Source: Akkermansiaceae bacterium
Lineage (GTDB): Bacteria; Verrucomicrobiota; Verrucomicrobiia; Verrucomicrobiales; Akkermansiaceae
Assembly: GCA_903908495.1 (NCBI GenBank)
Contig: CAIVSK010000096.1
Span: forward strand, 1-64,000
DNA: 64,000 bases
Direction of reading: 5' to 3'
Part shown: positions 42,220 to 51,212 of the stretch, in pieces
Layout: the number at the start of each line of letters is the position of its first letter
Position numbering within the stretch: the first letter of the stretch is position 1
The notes under the pieces: generated by a model
What the model saw: the letters and a program-made list of their open reading frames with translations, nothing else
Database searches by the model: none
What the model was told of the DNA's origin: nothing
Translations under genes and position numbers: made by a program

Positions 42220-42550
42220 GCCCCAAGCGTGGCGCGGTTTCCGCAAAATTGCCAGCCCCGGTTTTGCCAGTGCCGCATCGGACCGGGCAAAGCACCCGGG
42301 ATTTGATCCACCAGACAGATGACGGGGCGGAAACGTTTGCGACAGGCAACGACACCGACACCACGGGTGAAATCGATCCGGCCATCTCGAAGCCTGTTTT
42401 CAACACGCGCAGCGACCCATTTTGAGCGGCCTCGCACACGGAGTCACTGCCAGCGATCCATCCAACGGCAGGATGTCCCGGTGGGTTGCGCCAACAAGAA
42501 ATCCCCGCAGCGCGTCCGAGAGCAGGACCGCAGGCATGCGACTATGAATT
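42220..42550. other. Intergenic stretch of 331 bases
   Basis: I see no convincing gene here. The short open frames on both strands have no recognisable features, and no palindrome or repeat stands out. It presumably contains the promoter of the unknown gene at 42219. Confidence 0.5.
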
Positions 42551-42880
42551 TCAGCGGTAGTAGGGCGGCGCGTAATAGCCACGGCCGTGGTAACCTGCTC
42601 GGTAATAGCCCGGGCCGCAATAGGAATGATGGTTGCTAGCGATCGCGTAGCCGAGAAGTCCTGCCGCCGCCACTCCCGCAACCACCAAGCCGGGATCGAC
42701 CACATAGCGCGGCGGGGGCGGGGGCTGTCGCACGGGTTGTTGGTCAACGGAATAGCCCTTCGAATCCTGATTGTAGGCGGAATTGTAATTCGCCGGCGGG
42801 TAAGCGCGATAGCAACCAACACTTGATGCGAAGCAGGCGGTCACCGCCGCCGCCGTCAGCCTTGTAAATCGCATTTTCAT
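42551..42880 (-). CDS. Small Gly/Tyr-rich lipoprotein
   Basis: A 109-residue protein: signal MKMRFTRLTAAAVTACFASS with lipobox SSVGC, then Tyr/Asn/Pro-rich sequence, a proline run (QPPPPPRY), a short hydrophobic glycine-containing stretch (LVVAGVAAAGLLGYAIA) and a Gly/Tyr/His-rich tail ending YYAPPYYR. The stretch after the prolines resembles the glycine-zipper segment of small outer-membrane lipoproteins. Function unknown. The start 42880 places the signal correctly. It lies 44 bases downstream of argF on the same strand and might be co-transcribed, though more likely transcribed on its own. Confidence 0.6.
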   Translation of the reverse strand: MKMRFTRLTAAAVTACFASSVGCYRAYPPANYNSAYNQDSKGYSVDQQPVRQPPPPPRYVVDPGLVVAGVAAAGLLGYAIASNHHSYCGPGYYRAGYHGRGYYAPPYYR

Positions 42881-42924
42881 CACCCATTGGAACGGCGCGG
42901 GTGCCGGTTTATTCAAGCGGATTT

Positions 42925-43845
42925 TCAGATTTTAGAATCCGGCGCGGAGGCGGCGGCAAGCGCGACGAGGATCGCCTTTTGGACGTGAAGGCGGTTTTCG
43001 GCTTGTTGGAAAATCGTGTCGGCGTGGAGCTCGAGGACCTCGGCGCTGATTTCCTTGCCGCGATAGGCCGGCAGGCAGTGCAGCACGATGTGACCGGGCG
43101 CGGCCTCGCCGAGGAGTGCCGCATTGACCTCGAAGCCGGCGAACTCGCGTTCCTTGTCGGTTTGATCTTCCTGGCCCATGGAGAGCCAGACGTCGGTGTT
43201 GATGACGTGGGCGCCGTGGGCGGCTTGGCGGGGATCGGCGGTGACGGTGACATTGGGCGCGGCGAGGGCGGCGAGAAACTCCGCCGGTGGCTGATAGGCC
43301 GGGGGCGCGGCGACGGCCAACTCAAAGCCGAGGTGTTTGGCCGCCCACATCCACGAGCGGGTCATGTTGGAGAAGCCGTCGCCGATGAAGGCGATCTTGC
43401 GGCCGCGCAGGTGGTCGAGCTTCTCAATAATGGTTAGTAGATCGGCCAGAATCTGGCACGGATGCTCGTCGTCGGTCAGCGCGTTGATGGTCGGAATGTT
43501 GGAAAAGGCGGCGAAGTCGCTGACGTCCTGCTGGGCGAAAGTGCGGATGACAGCGCCGTGGACCATGCGGCCGAGCACGCGGGCGGTGTCCTTGATCGGC
43601 TCGCCGCGGCCGAGCTGGATGTCGTTTTTCGAGAGAAACATCGGGAAGCCGCCCAGTTCGCGGATGCCGACCTCAAACGAGACGCGGGTGCGGGTGGACG
43701 ACTTGGTGAAAATGAGTGCCCAGGTCTGGCCGGCCAGCGGTTGGGCGGCGTGGGCACCGCGCCCGCGCTTGAGCTCGGCAGCACTGGCGAGCAAGCGCTG
43801 GATGGCGTCGGCGCTGAGGTGTTCGATGGACAGGAAATGCTTCAT
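42925..43845 (-). CDS. argF: Ornithine carbamoyltransferase
   Basis: Makes citrulline from ornithine and carbamoyl phosphate in arginine synthesis. The 306-residue protein has the carbamoyl phosphate loop SSTRTRVSFEVGIRELGG (about 48-65), the DEHPCQILADLLTI block (about 126-139), the DVWLSMGQE segment (about 219-227) and the ornithine-binding HCLPAYRGKEIS (about 254-265). It starts at ATG 43845, seven bases after the argD stop, so argD and argF form an operon. Confidence 0.95.
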   Translation of the reverse strand: MKHFLSIEHLSADAIQRLLASAAELKRGRGAHAAQPLAGQTWALIFTKSSTRTRVSFEVGIRELGGFPMFLSKNDIQLGRGEPIKDTARVLGRMVHGAVIRTFAQQDVSDFAAFSNIPTINALTDDEHPCQILADLLTIIEKLDHLRGRKIAFIGDGFSNMTRSWMWAAKHLGFELAVAAPPAYQPPAEFLAALAAPNVTVTADPRQAAHGAHVINTDVWLSMGQEDQTDKEREFAGFEVNAALLGEAAPGHIVLHCLPAYRGKEISAEVLELHADTIFQQAENRLHVQKAILVALAAASAPDSKI

Positions 43846-43852
43846 AGGTATG

Positions 43853-45103
43853 TTAGAATGTTGCCAGCACGGCGTGCAAAAGGGCCAGCGCCTCGTCGAT
43901 CTCGGCATCGGTCACGTTGAGGGGCGGGAGCAGGCGGATGGTGTTAGGTCCGGCCGCGGGCACCAGCAGGCCTTGTTCCAGCAGGCGGTGGACGACGACG
44001 AGCGCGGGGGTTTTGCCGGCGGGGGTGGGGATGCGGGCGGGATCGAGGCCGATTCCCAGCAACAATCCCAAGCCGCGAACCGCAGTGATGACGGGCAGTT
44101 GCCAAGCGGCGATGGTGGCACGGATGCGGGATTCCTGGTGGCGGGCGTTGGCGGCGAGGTCGCGCTCGCGGATTTCCTGCAACACGGCCAGCGAGGCGGC
44201 GCACACCAGCGGGTTGCCGCCGTAAGTGGAGCCGTGCGAGCCGGGGCCGAGCAAGGACGCCAACGGGGTGCCGGCGGCATCGATGGCGCGATCGCTGAGC
44301 CAGAACGCGCCGATGGGCACGCCGCCGCCCATGCCTTTGGCCCACGAAATGCCGTCGGGCTCGATCTCCGGAGCAATCGCGCGCCAAGCCATGGCCTGGC
44401 CACAGCGGCCGAAGCCCGTCTGTACCTCATCGAAAAACAACAGCAGGTCGTGCGCTTTGCACAGCGCGGCGACGGCCCGCAAAAACTCCGGCGTTGCGAT
44501 GTTGACACCCCCCTCGCCCTGCACCGGCTCCAGCAATACAGCCGCGGTTTCCGCGCGCACCGCGCCGACCAGCGCCGCCGGATCATTGAAGGGAAGGTAG
44601 CGGAAGCCCGGCAGCAAGGGGTCGAAGCCCTCCTGGATTTTCGCCTGACCGGTGGCGGCCATGGCACCGAGGGTGCGGCCGTGGAACGATTGTTGGAAGG
44701 TGATCACCTCGAAACGCGGTGCCCCATCGGCCTGCGCGCGGCGGTGGCCAAAGCGGCGGGCGGCCTTGATCAGACCGTCGTTGGCTTCCGCTCCCGAGTT
44801 GGAAAAGAAAATTTTCCCGGGAAGCCGGACGTGCTGCTCGTTGATTTCGCGGGCCAGCTCGGCCTGCTGCGGAATCTGATAGAGATTGGACACGTGGATG
44901 AGGGTGCCGGCCTGCTCGCGCAGCGCCGCGACCAGGCGTGGATGGCAATGGCCCAGCGAGCACACGGCGATGCCGCCGCAGAAATCCAGGAAAGAACGGC
45001 CGGCGTCGTCCCACAAGCGGCAGCCCTCGCCGCGCACGGCCACGAGCGGAAATCGGCCGTAGGTTGGAAGCACATGCTGCTGGAATGTCTCGGTGGTGGT
45101 CAT
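43853..45103 (-). CDS. argD: Acetylornithine aminotransferase
   Basis: A class III PLP aminotransferase of arginine synthesis that converts N-acetylglutamate semialdehyde to N-acetylornithine. The 416-residue protein contains FSNSGAEANDGLIKAAR (about 99-115), SFHGRTLGAMAATG (about 137-150), the PLP aspartate in LLFFDEVQTGFGRCG (about 213-227) and the Schiff-base lysine in ISWAKGMGGGVPIGAF (about 242-257). Members also act on succinyldiaminopimelate in lysine synthesis. ATG 45103 (MTTTETFQQ) gives the usual start; the frame is open to 45157 without conservation. Confidence 0.93.
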   Translation of the reverse strand: MTTTETFQQHVLPTYGRFPLVAVRGEGCRLWDDAGRSFLDFCGGIAVCSLGHCHPRLVAALREQAGTLIHVSNLYQIPQQAELAREINEQHVRLPGKIFFSNSGAEANDGLIKAARRFGHRRAQADGAPRFEVITFQQSFHGRTLGAMAATGQAKIQEGFDPLLPGFRYLPFNDPAALVGAVRAETAAVLLEPVQGEGGVNIATPEFLRAVAALCKAHDLLLFFDEVQTGFGRCGQAMAWRAIAPEIEPDGISWAKGMGGGVPIGAFWLSDRAIDAAGTPLASLLGPGSHGSTYGGNPLVCAASLAVLQEIRERDLAANARHQESRIRATIAAWQLPVITAVRGLGLLLGIGLDPARIPTPAGKTPALVVVHRLLEQGLLVPAAGPNTIRLLPPLNVTDAEIDEALALLHAVLATF

Positions 45104-45475
45104 GGGACGGGGGGCCGAACCTAGCAGTCTGCAGCGGATTGGCAATCCGCAAATCACGCGGCGGAATCACGCAATTGCGGGTCGTTGGCGACCCGTTCGC
45201 CAACCCACGCGTCCTCCCACGCGCGCTCCAGCAACAGGGGCTCAGCCTCACCCTCAATCAGCGCACTCAAGGCGAAAGCGACATTGCGGTGGCCGCCGCC
45301 CCGATCCTCGCCCGCGAGTGGATCATCCTCGGGACGGGGCCGCCCGGCCAATCCCCCGATGGATTTCCGGCGACGAAAAAACTCACCCGGTGCCGCACTT
45401 TTTCGCGCGACAAGTCATTGCCAATCAGTTTGTAATGGCCGCGCAGTGCCGCTGCCTCCCTCCCCTTCCTCTCCC
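45104..45475. other. 372-base region between argD and the HU gene
   Basis: No confident gene. Two opposing open frames share codon boundaries: on the minus strand one ends at 45154 and reads ALSALIEGEAEPLLLERAWE; on the plus strand one ends at about 45435 and includes APILAREWIILGTGPPGQSP. Both have high third-position GC, so composition does not decide between them. It may hold a decayed or unknown small gene in addition to the two divergent promoters. Confidence 0.35.
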
Positions 45476-45808
45476 ATGGCCACCATCACCAAACGCGAAC
45501 TCGCCATCAGAATCACCGAAAAGCTCGCCCTCAGAGGCATCGAGATCACCCAGCAAACCATTTCCGAAATCGTTCAGGTACTCATTGATGAAATCACCGA
45601 GACCCTCGCAGCCGGCGACAACGTCGTGATGCGGAAATTCGGCGCCTTCGAGGTCCGCGAGTTGAAGGCAAAACTCGGCCGCAACCCGAAAGACCCCACC
45701 TCCACCGTCAAAATCCCCGCCCGCGCCGCCGTCAAATTCAAACCCGGCAAGGAAATGAAGGAAAAGGTCGCCGCCACCCTCACGGTGGTGCGCGAACGCA
45801 AGAAATAG
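45476..45808 (+). CDS. HU/IHF family DNA-binding protein
   Basis: A 110-residue nucleoid-associated protein that bends DNA. It begins MATITKRELAIRITEKLALR and has the helical dimer base (about 1-45), the GDNVVMRKFGAFEVRELKAK strand region (about 46-65), and the DNA-binding arm GRNPKDPTSTVKIPARAAVK (about 67-86) with the conserved intercalating proline (IPARAAVKFKPGK). The charged C-terminal extension ends ERKK. The segment is closer to IHF (himA-type) than to HU by the PTSTVKIPAR arm, but I would not assign the subunit. An in-frame extension upstream is not conserved. Confidence 0.92.
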   Translation: MATITKRELAIRITEKLALRGIEITQQTISEIVQVLIDEITETLAAGDNVVMRKFGAFEVRELKAKLGRNPKDPTSTVKIPARAAVKFKPGKEMKEKVAATLTVVRERKK

Positions 45809-45853
45809 CAGCGGCGCATGGGCCAAGCATCATGGGACCGGCAATGTCGTCCG

Positions 45854-45898
45854 GCGGGCAGGATGCCCGCTCCACGGTGGGCCGGGCATCCTGCCCGC
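45854..45898. repeat. GGCAGGATGCC-type intergenic palindrome
   Basis: GCGGGCAGGATGCCCGC (45854-45870) and GCCGGGCATCCTGCCCGC (45881-45898) form an inverted pair around TCCACGGTGG. It lies 30 bases before the RlpA-like gene. Same family as at 23485 and 39338. Confidence 0.85.
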
Positions 45899-45927
45899 AT
45901 CAGACAAAGGGGGACTGGCTCAACATC

Positions 45928-46440
45928 ATGAACCTCACCCATTTTATGCGGCAAGCCGCCCGCGCCGGCGCGTTGCTCGTGATCGCCCTGCTCGCCTCGT
46001 GCAGCAGCAGTTACCGCGGCTACATGACCCGCGCCTACACCGTGCGCGGCCAGACCTATCATCCGATGAGCGTCGAGCAGGCGCTCACCTATGAGGAGAC
46101 CGGCACTTGTTCCTGGTACAACGAATCATCGTTTTTCGGCCTCGTGCGCGGCACCACCTCGCTGGGTGAAAAGGTCATGCCGTGGGATCTCATCGGGGCC
46201 CACAAAACCCTGCCCCTGCCCTGCGTCGTCAAGGTCACCAACCTCAAGACCGGCCAATCCGTCAAGGTCCGCATCAATGACCGCGGGCCCTTCATCGCTG
46301 GGCGCTGCCTCGACCTCTCGCCCCGCGCCGCCAATAAAATCGGCTTCTATGGCTCCGGCCTAACCACCACCCACCTCGAAGTCCTGTCCGTCGGCGACGG
46401 CGCCTACAAGCGCAGCAAGCACCACGGGTGGTTTTTCTAG
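45928..46440 (+). CDS. rlpA: RlpA-like lipoprotein
   Basis: A 170-residue lipoprotein (LVIALLASC lipobox) with a double-psi beta-barrel of the RlpA type. GTCSWYNESSFFGLVRGTTS (about 58-77) replaces the usual GxASWYGxxFHGxxTAxGE, then LIGAHKTLPLPCVVKVTNL and SVKVRINDRGPFIAGRCLDL follow with the catalytic NDRGPF. RlpA cuts denuded glycan strands of peptidoglycan, often at the division site. No SPOR domain follows, unlike the E. coli protein, so the septal targeting must differ. It lies 15 bases before cstA. Confidence 0.82.
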   Translation: MNLTHFMRQAARAGALLVIALLASCSSSYRGYMTRAYTVRGQTYHPMSVEQALTYEETGTCSWYNESSFFGLVRGTTSLGEKVMPWDLIGAHKTLPLPCVVKVTNLKTGQSVKVRINDRGPFIAGRCLDLSPRAANKIGFYGSGLTTTHLEVLSVGDGAYKRSKHHGWFF

Positions 46441-46455
46441 CAAGATCGAGAAAGC

Positions 46456-48525
46456 ATGCCGAACATCTACCGCATTTTCCTGTGGACCGCCATTTCCCTG
46501 CTCGGCGCGTTTGCCGTCGGGCTGATGGCATTCCAGCGCGGCGAGCCGGTCAACGCGTTGTGGCTGGTGATTGCCGGGGTGTGCTGTTTTGCGGTGTCGT
46601 ACCGGTTTTACTCGGCCTGGCTGATGGCCAAGGTTCTAACCGTGGATGAGCGGCGCGCGCCGGCGGCCGTCACCTGCAGTGATGGCAAGGACTTTGTGCC
46701 GACGCCCAAGTGGGTGGTGTTCGGCCACCACTTTGCCGCCATCGCCGGCCCCGGGCCGCTGGTCGGGCCGGTGTTGGCCGCGCAGTTCGGCTACCTGCCG
46801 GGGGCGCTGTGGATTCTGGTGGGTGCGACCCTCGGCGGTGGGGTGCACGACTCGGTGGTGTTGTTTGCCTCGATGCGCCGCCAGGGCAAATCGCTCGGCC
46901 AGATGATCCGCGAGGAACTCAACCCGGTGCTCGGCATCATTTCGCTCATCAGCCTGCTGGCGATCATGACCATCCTGCTGGCGGTGCTCGGTCTGGTGGT
47001 GGTCAAGGCCCTGGCTGAAAGCCCGTGGGGCCTCTTCACCATTGCCGCCACCATTCCGCTGGCCTTCATCATGGGCGCGGCCATCAAGAGCGGCAAAGCC
47101 AGCGTCACCCAGGCCACCGTGTTCGGCGTGGCCGGGCTGTTGGCGGCGGTGGTCGGCGGCAAGTACCTGCCGCCGGCGTGGGCGGCGGCGCTCACCTTGA
47201 AAGCCACCCAACTGGCGTGGGCGATCATGATCTACGGGTTCGCCGCCAGCGTGTTGCCGGTGTGGATGTTGCTGGCACCGCGCGACTATCTGAGCACCTA
47301 CATGAAACTGGGCACGGTGACCCTGTTAGGATTATGCATCGTGTTTTTGGCACCACCCTTGCAGATGCCGGCGCTCACGCCATTCATCCACGGCGGCGGC
47401 TTTGTGGTGCCCGGGCCGGTGTTTCCCTTCGTCTGCATCACCATCGCCTGCGGTGCCATCAGCGGCTTCCACGCCCTCATCGCCTCGGGCACCACGCCTA
47501 AATTGTTAGGTAGCGAAGCCAGCATCCGCGTCGTCGGCTACGGCGCGATGATCGTCGAGATGTTGGTGGCGCTCATGGCCGTCATCGCCGCCTGCGCGCT
47601 GCCGCCCGGCGAATATTTCGCCATCAACTCGCCGGTCGATCCTAACAACACAGCCGCGGTCGCCGCGCAAATCCACACCATCAACTCATACGGGCCCACC
47701 TATGCCATCAGTCTGGAGCAGATGCAGGCGCTGGCCAGCGATCTAGGCGAGCCCCACATGATCGGCAAGGTCGGCGGCGCGCCGACGTTTGCGGTGGGCA
47801 TGGCGCGGATGTTTGCCGCCATCATTCCCGGCAAGACCGCGCTCTCGCTGTGGTATCACTTCGCCATCATGTTCGAGGCGCTGTTTATCCTAACAACCCT
47901 GGACGCCGGCACCCGGGTCGGCCGCTTCATCCTGCAGGACCTGCTGGGCGAGGTGGTGCCCCGTCTGCGCGACACCCGCTCATGGGCGGGCAACATTTTG
48001 GCGACCGGGCTGTTGGTGGCGGCGTGGGGGTTTTTCCTCTATCAAGGGGCGCTCGACCCCGAGGGCATCGCCAAGAGCCTGTGGCCGATTTTCGGCATTT
48101 CCAACCAACTGCTGGCGGTCATAGCGTTTTGCTTTGGCACGGTGCTGCTCATCAAGATGGGCAAGGCCCGCTATTGCTGGACCACGCTGGGGCCGCTGCT
48201 ATTACTAACCGTGGCGACGTACAGCGCCGGTTGGTACAAGCTGTTCTCGCCGGCAGCGGCGGGGTTTGTCCCGGCCATCCACAAATTCGAGGCCAAGATC
48301 GCCGGCGGTCTGGACGGGCCGGCGCTGGCCGCCGCCAAGACCTCGCTGTTCAACGCCCGCGTTGATGTGGTGGTCACTGCCACCCTGTTGATTTTCGTCA
48401 CCCTCATCGTGGTCGGCACCGCCTATGAATGCTGGCTGCTGCTGACCCGCCGCAAGCCATGCGTGCTGCACGAGACCCCTTATGTGGCCCTCACGTCTCC
48501 TCCTCACCCTGGATCAGGGCGATGA
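46456..48525 (+). CDS. cstA: Carbon starvation protein A (CstA family transporter)
   Basis: A 689-residue multi-spanning membrane protein with about 15-18 helices. CstA-family signatures include VVFGHHFAAIAGPGPLVGPV (about 87-106) and YLPGALWILVGATLGGGVHD (about 113-132), with FATHPVG-like signatures lacking. CstA/BtsT proteins import peptides or pyruvate, often at nutrient shortage. The last 35 bases overlap the 3' end of the convergent ABC ATPase gene. It lies 15 bases after rlpA and may be read from the same transcript. Confidence 0.92.
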   Translation: MPNIYRIFLWTAISLLGAFAVGLMAFQRGEPVNALWLVIAGVCCFAVSYRFYSAWLMAKVLTVDERRAPAAVTCSDGKDFVPTPKWVVFGHHFAAIAGPGPLVGPVLAAQFGYLPGALWILVGATLGGGVHDSVVLFASMRRQGKSLGQMIREELNPVLGIISLISLLAIMTILLAVLGLVVVKALAESPWGLFTIAATIPLAFIMGAAIKSGKASVTQATVFGVAGLLAAVVGGKYLPPAWAAALTLKATQLAWAIMIYGFAASVLPVWMLLAPRDYLSTYMKLGTVTLLGLCIVFLAPPLQMPALTPFIHGGGFVVPGPVFPFVCITIACGAISGFHALIASGTTPKLLGSEASIRVVGYGAMIVEMLVALMAVIAACALPPGEYFAINSPVDPNNTAAVAAQIHTINSYGPTYAISLEQMQALASDLGEPHMIGKVGGAPTFAVGMARMFAAIIPGKTALSLWYHFAIMFEALFILTTLDAGTRVGRFILQDLLGEVVPRLRDTRSWAGNILATGLLVAAWGFFLYQGALDPEGIAKSLWPIFGISNQLLAVIAFCFGTVLLIKMGKARYCWTTLGPLLLLTVATYSAGWYKLFSPAAAGFVPAIHKFEAKIAGGLDGPALAAAKTSLFNARVDVVVTATLLIFVTLIVVGTAYECWLLLTRRKPCVLHETPYVALTSPPHPGSGR

Positions 48526-50224
48526 AGGCGTCCTCCATCGTCGGCTCGGCATCGTCGGTGGTGGCGGCCAGGCCCTTGAGCTCGTCGGGCGTGCCCTCGG
48601 CGATGAGCTTGCCCCGATAGACCAGGCCGATGCGGTCGCAATATTCCGCCTCGTCCATGAAGTGGGTGGTCACCATCACCGTCACGCCGCGCTCAACCAG
48701 GCCGTTGATGTGGGTCCAGAATTCGCGCCGGGTCACCGGGTCCACGCCCGAGGTGGGCTCGTCCAGAAACAAGATATCCGGCTCGTGCATCACCGCGCAG
48801 GCAAGCGCCAGGCGTTGCTTGAAACCTAACGACAGGGAGTCGGTCTTGGCATCGAGAAACGGCCCGAGGTGGAAAATTTCCGCCATGGTGGCGGTTTTAT
48901 CGCGCCGCTTGGCACCCGTCAGGCCATAGATGCCCGAGAAAAACTCGAGGTTGCTGCGGACGCTCAGGTTGCCGTAGAGCGAGAACTTCTGCGCCATGTA
49001 GCCGAGCTTCTGGCGCGCCCGGCCGGCGCTGTGGCGCAAGTCGAGCCCGACCACCGTGGCGCGCCCCGCGGTGGGTTTGAGCAAGCCGCACATCATCTTG
49101 AAGGTGGTGGACTTGCCGGCCCCGTTAGGACCTAGCAATCCGTAGATCTCACCGCGGCGGACGTGGAAGGTAACCGCGTCGGTGGCGGTGAAATCGCCGA
49201 ATTTTTTGGTGAGTTGCAGTGCCTCGATGACCACGGAGCCGTCGCCGGGGATGGCCCGCACATGGTGGGCGAGCACCGAATCGCCGCCGGGGCCGCCGCC
49301 CATGCGGTCGATGAAGGCGTCCTCGAAGCGCGGAGCCACCGGTGCCCACTCGGTGGCGGGCGGTGCGCCGAGGTCTGCGGGCGGAAAGTTTGGCGGCATG
49401 GCCGCCGCGTCGGCGCGAAACGTCAGCCGCAGGTGATGGCCTTGGATGGTGCCGTCGCTGATGGACGGATGGGACAGTGCCCGGGCCAGCAAGCGGCGTT
49501 TGTTGCCGGCGGGGTTGCGCAGGTGCCAGCATCGGCCGGCCAGCGGTGCGGTCATCGCCTCCGGCGCGCCGGAAAATATCAATTGCCCCTCATTGAGCAC
49601 CAGGGTGGTGCCGCACAGCTCCGCCTCTTCCAGATAGGCCGTGCTCCAGACCACGGCGATGCCATCATCCACCAACCGGCCCACCATGTTGCGGAGTTCC
49701 TTGCGGGATATCGGGTCCACCCCCACGCCCGGCTCGTCGAGCAGCAGCAGCCGCGGCTTTCCTAACAACGCACAGGCGAGCCCGAGCTTTTGTTTCATGC
49801 CGCCGGAAAGCTTGCCGGCAAAACGCCCGGTGAAGCGCTGCAGGTCGGTGAAGGCTAACAGCCGCGCGAACGTCTCCACCCGTTCCTTGCCGGTGACGTT
49901 GCGCAGATCCGCATGCAATGTTAGATTCTCCAACACCGAGAGGTCCTCGTACAAGCCGAACTTCTGCGGCATGTACCCCAGCTCGCGGTGGATCGCCGCG
50001 GCCGCATCCACCGGATCGTGGCCAAGGGTGGTCAGGCGGCCGGAACTCGGCACCAGCAAGCCCGCGATGAGCCGCAACAAGGTGGTCTTGCCAGCACCGT
50101 CCGGGCCGACCAGCCCGGTGATGTAGCCGCGGCGGATCTCGCCGGTCACCGCGGCGAGCGCCGGGGCGGCCATCCCCTTGAACGATTTGGTGAGGTCCGC
50201 GAAACTGACAACAACGTCGGACAC
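48491..50224 (-). CDS. ybhF: YbhF-type double ABC transporter ATPase
   Basis: A 577-residue protein with two ABC domains. The first (about 1-225) has Walker A GPDGAGKTTL, signature LSGGMKQKLGLA and Walker B LLLLDEPGVGVD; its H-loop histidine is Ala (STAYLEEAE), as in YbhF relatives. The second (about 330-560) has GPNGAGKSTTFKM, LSLGFKQRLALACAV, ILFLDEPTSGVD and an intact H-loop in TTHFMDEAEYC. With the membrane-fusion gene upstream it forms half of a YbhFGSR-like exporter, but the two permease genes are absent: cstA follows, convergent and overlapping by 35 bases. Confidence 0.88.
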   Translation of the reverse strand: MSDVVVSFADLTKSFKGMAAPALAAVTGEIRRGYITGLVGPDGAGKTTLLRLIAGLLVPSSGRLTTLGHDPVDAAAAIHRELGYMPQKFGLYEDLSVLENLTLHADLRNVTGKERVETFARLLAFTDLQRFTGRFAGKLSGGMKQKLGLACALLGKPRLLLLDEPGVGVDPISRKELRNMVGRLVDDGIAVVWSTAYLEEAELCGTTLVLNEGQLIFSGAPEAMTAPLAGRCWHLRNPAGNKRRLLARALSHPSISDGTIQGHHLRLTFRADAAAMPPNFPPADLGAPPATEWAPVAPRFEDAFIDRMGGGPGGDSVLAHHVRAIPGDGSVVIEALQLTKKFGDFTATDAVTFHVRRGEIYGLLGPNGAGKSTTFKMMCGLLKPTAGRATVVGLDLRHSAGRARQKLGYMAQKFSLYGNLSVRSNLEFFSGIYGLTGAKRRDKTATMAEIFHLGPFLDAKTDSLSLGFKQRLALACAVMHEPDILFLDEPTSGVDPVTRREFWTHINGLVERGVTVMVTTHFMDEAEYCDRIGLVYRGKLIAEGTPDELKGLAATTDDAEPTMEDAFIALIQGEEET

Positions 50225-50225
50225 T

Positions 50226-51212
50226 TCAAGGCGGGGTTGGATCTAACGAAACAGTCACCGGCATGCCCTGCCGCAGCGAGCCGTCGGAATCCGCGACGAC
50301 GATTCTGAGCCGATAGACCAGCGAGGTTCGCAGTTCGGGGGTTTCGACCGACTTGGGGGTGAACTCGGCGCGCGGCGAAACAAAGCCGACCTTGCCGTGG
50401 AACGGCTTGCCCGGCCGGCCATCGGTGGTGAGCAACACCTGGCTGCCGGGCGGCACCCGGCCGAGCTCGCTCTCATGCACATAGGCCCGCACCCACACCG
50501 GTTGTTCCAGCGACAGGGAAATCACGCTGGCCCCGGCCTGCAGGATCGCTCCCGGTTCGAGCGCGCGGGTCAGCACGATGCCAGCCGACGGCGCCTTGAG
50601 CTGGGTGTCGTCCAGATGGAGGGCGGCGCTGGCACGCGCGGCTTGTGCCTGGGCCACCGCGGCATCGGCAGCGGCGATCTCCTCGGCCCGGAACCCGACC
50701 TCTAACAACTTCAACTTTGCCTCATTGAGCTTCACCCGCTGGTTCGCCTCGTCGCGGGCGGATTCCGCGGATTCCAGATCCTGTTGGGACGTGCCGCCCC
50801 GGCCGACCAAGCCGAGGTGCCGTAGGTGGGCGCGTTCCGCGTTGCGCGCGACCAAGCGGCTTTCCTCCAGGGCCGCCCGCCCTTGCTCGACTTCCTCGCT
50901 GCGGTTGCCGGCCCGTTTCAGCTGCTGGTCGGCCACTGCAGCCGCCACCAGGGCGTCGGCGCGGGCCAGTTCATCGATGTAGGGTTGAGGGTCTATCCGG
51001 GCTAACAACTCACCGGCCTTCACCGCGTCGCCTTCATCCTTGAGCACCTCCGACAAGCGGCCGGCCACCCGGAAACCGAGATCGACGCCGCGGATATCGA
51101 CGTTGCCGTAGAGCGTTAGAGGAGCGTCCGCGGGGGTGAATTTCCCCCGCAAGTACCACGCCGCGGCGAGCACTGCCGCCAGCAACAACAGGATGATGAT
51201 AGACTTTTTCAT
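50226..51212 (-). CDS. HlyD/YbhG-type periplasmic adaptor
   Basis: A 328-residue membrane-fusion protein: an N-terminal anchor (MKKSIIILLLLAAVLAAAWY), a lipoyl/barrel-sandwich half (VDIRGVDLGFRVAGRLSEVL), a long alpha-helical hairpin (about 80-190, LKRAGNRSEEVEQGRAALEE region) and the second lipoyl half and beta-barrel (DTQLKAPSAGIVLTRALEPG). YbhG links the inner membrane exporter to the periplasm. It precedes the ATPase by one base, so they are one operon. The frame is open to 51257, but ATG 51212 places the anchor at the N-terminus. Confidence 0.88.
   Translation of the reverse strand: MKKSIIILLLLAAVLAAAWYLRGKFTPADAPLTLYGNVDIRGVDLGFRVAGRLSEVLKDEGDAVKAGELLARIDPQPYIDELARADALVAAAVADQQLKRAGNRSEEVEQGRAALEESRLVARNAERAHLRHLGLVGRGGTSQQDLESAESARDEANQRVKLNEAKLKLLEVGFRAEEIAAADAAVAQAQAARASAALHLDDTQLKAPSAGIVLTRALEPGAILQAGASVISLSLEQPVWVRAYVHESELGRVPPGSQVLLTTDGRPGKPFHGKVGFVSPRAEFTPKSVETPELRTSLVYRLRIVVADSDGSLRQGMPVTVSLDPTPP

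Noticed and set aside
43337-45124. 595-codon plus-strand frame opposite argF and argD
   Set aside because: Both minus-strand enzymes are certain, and the opposite frame has no protein features.
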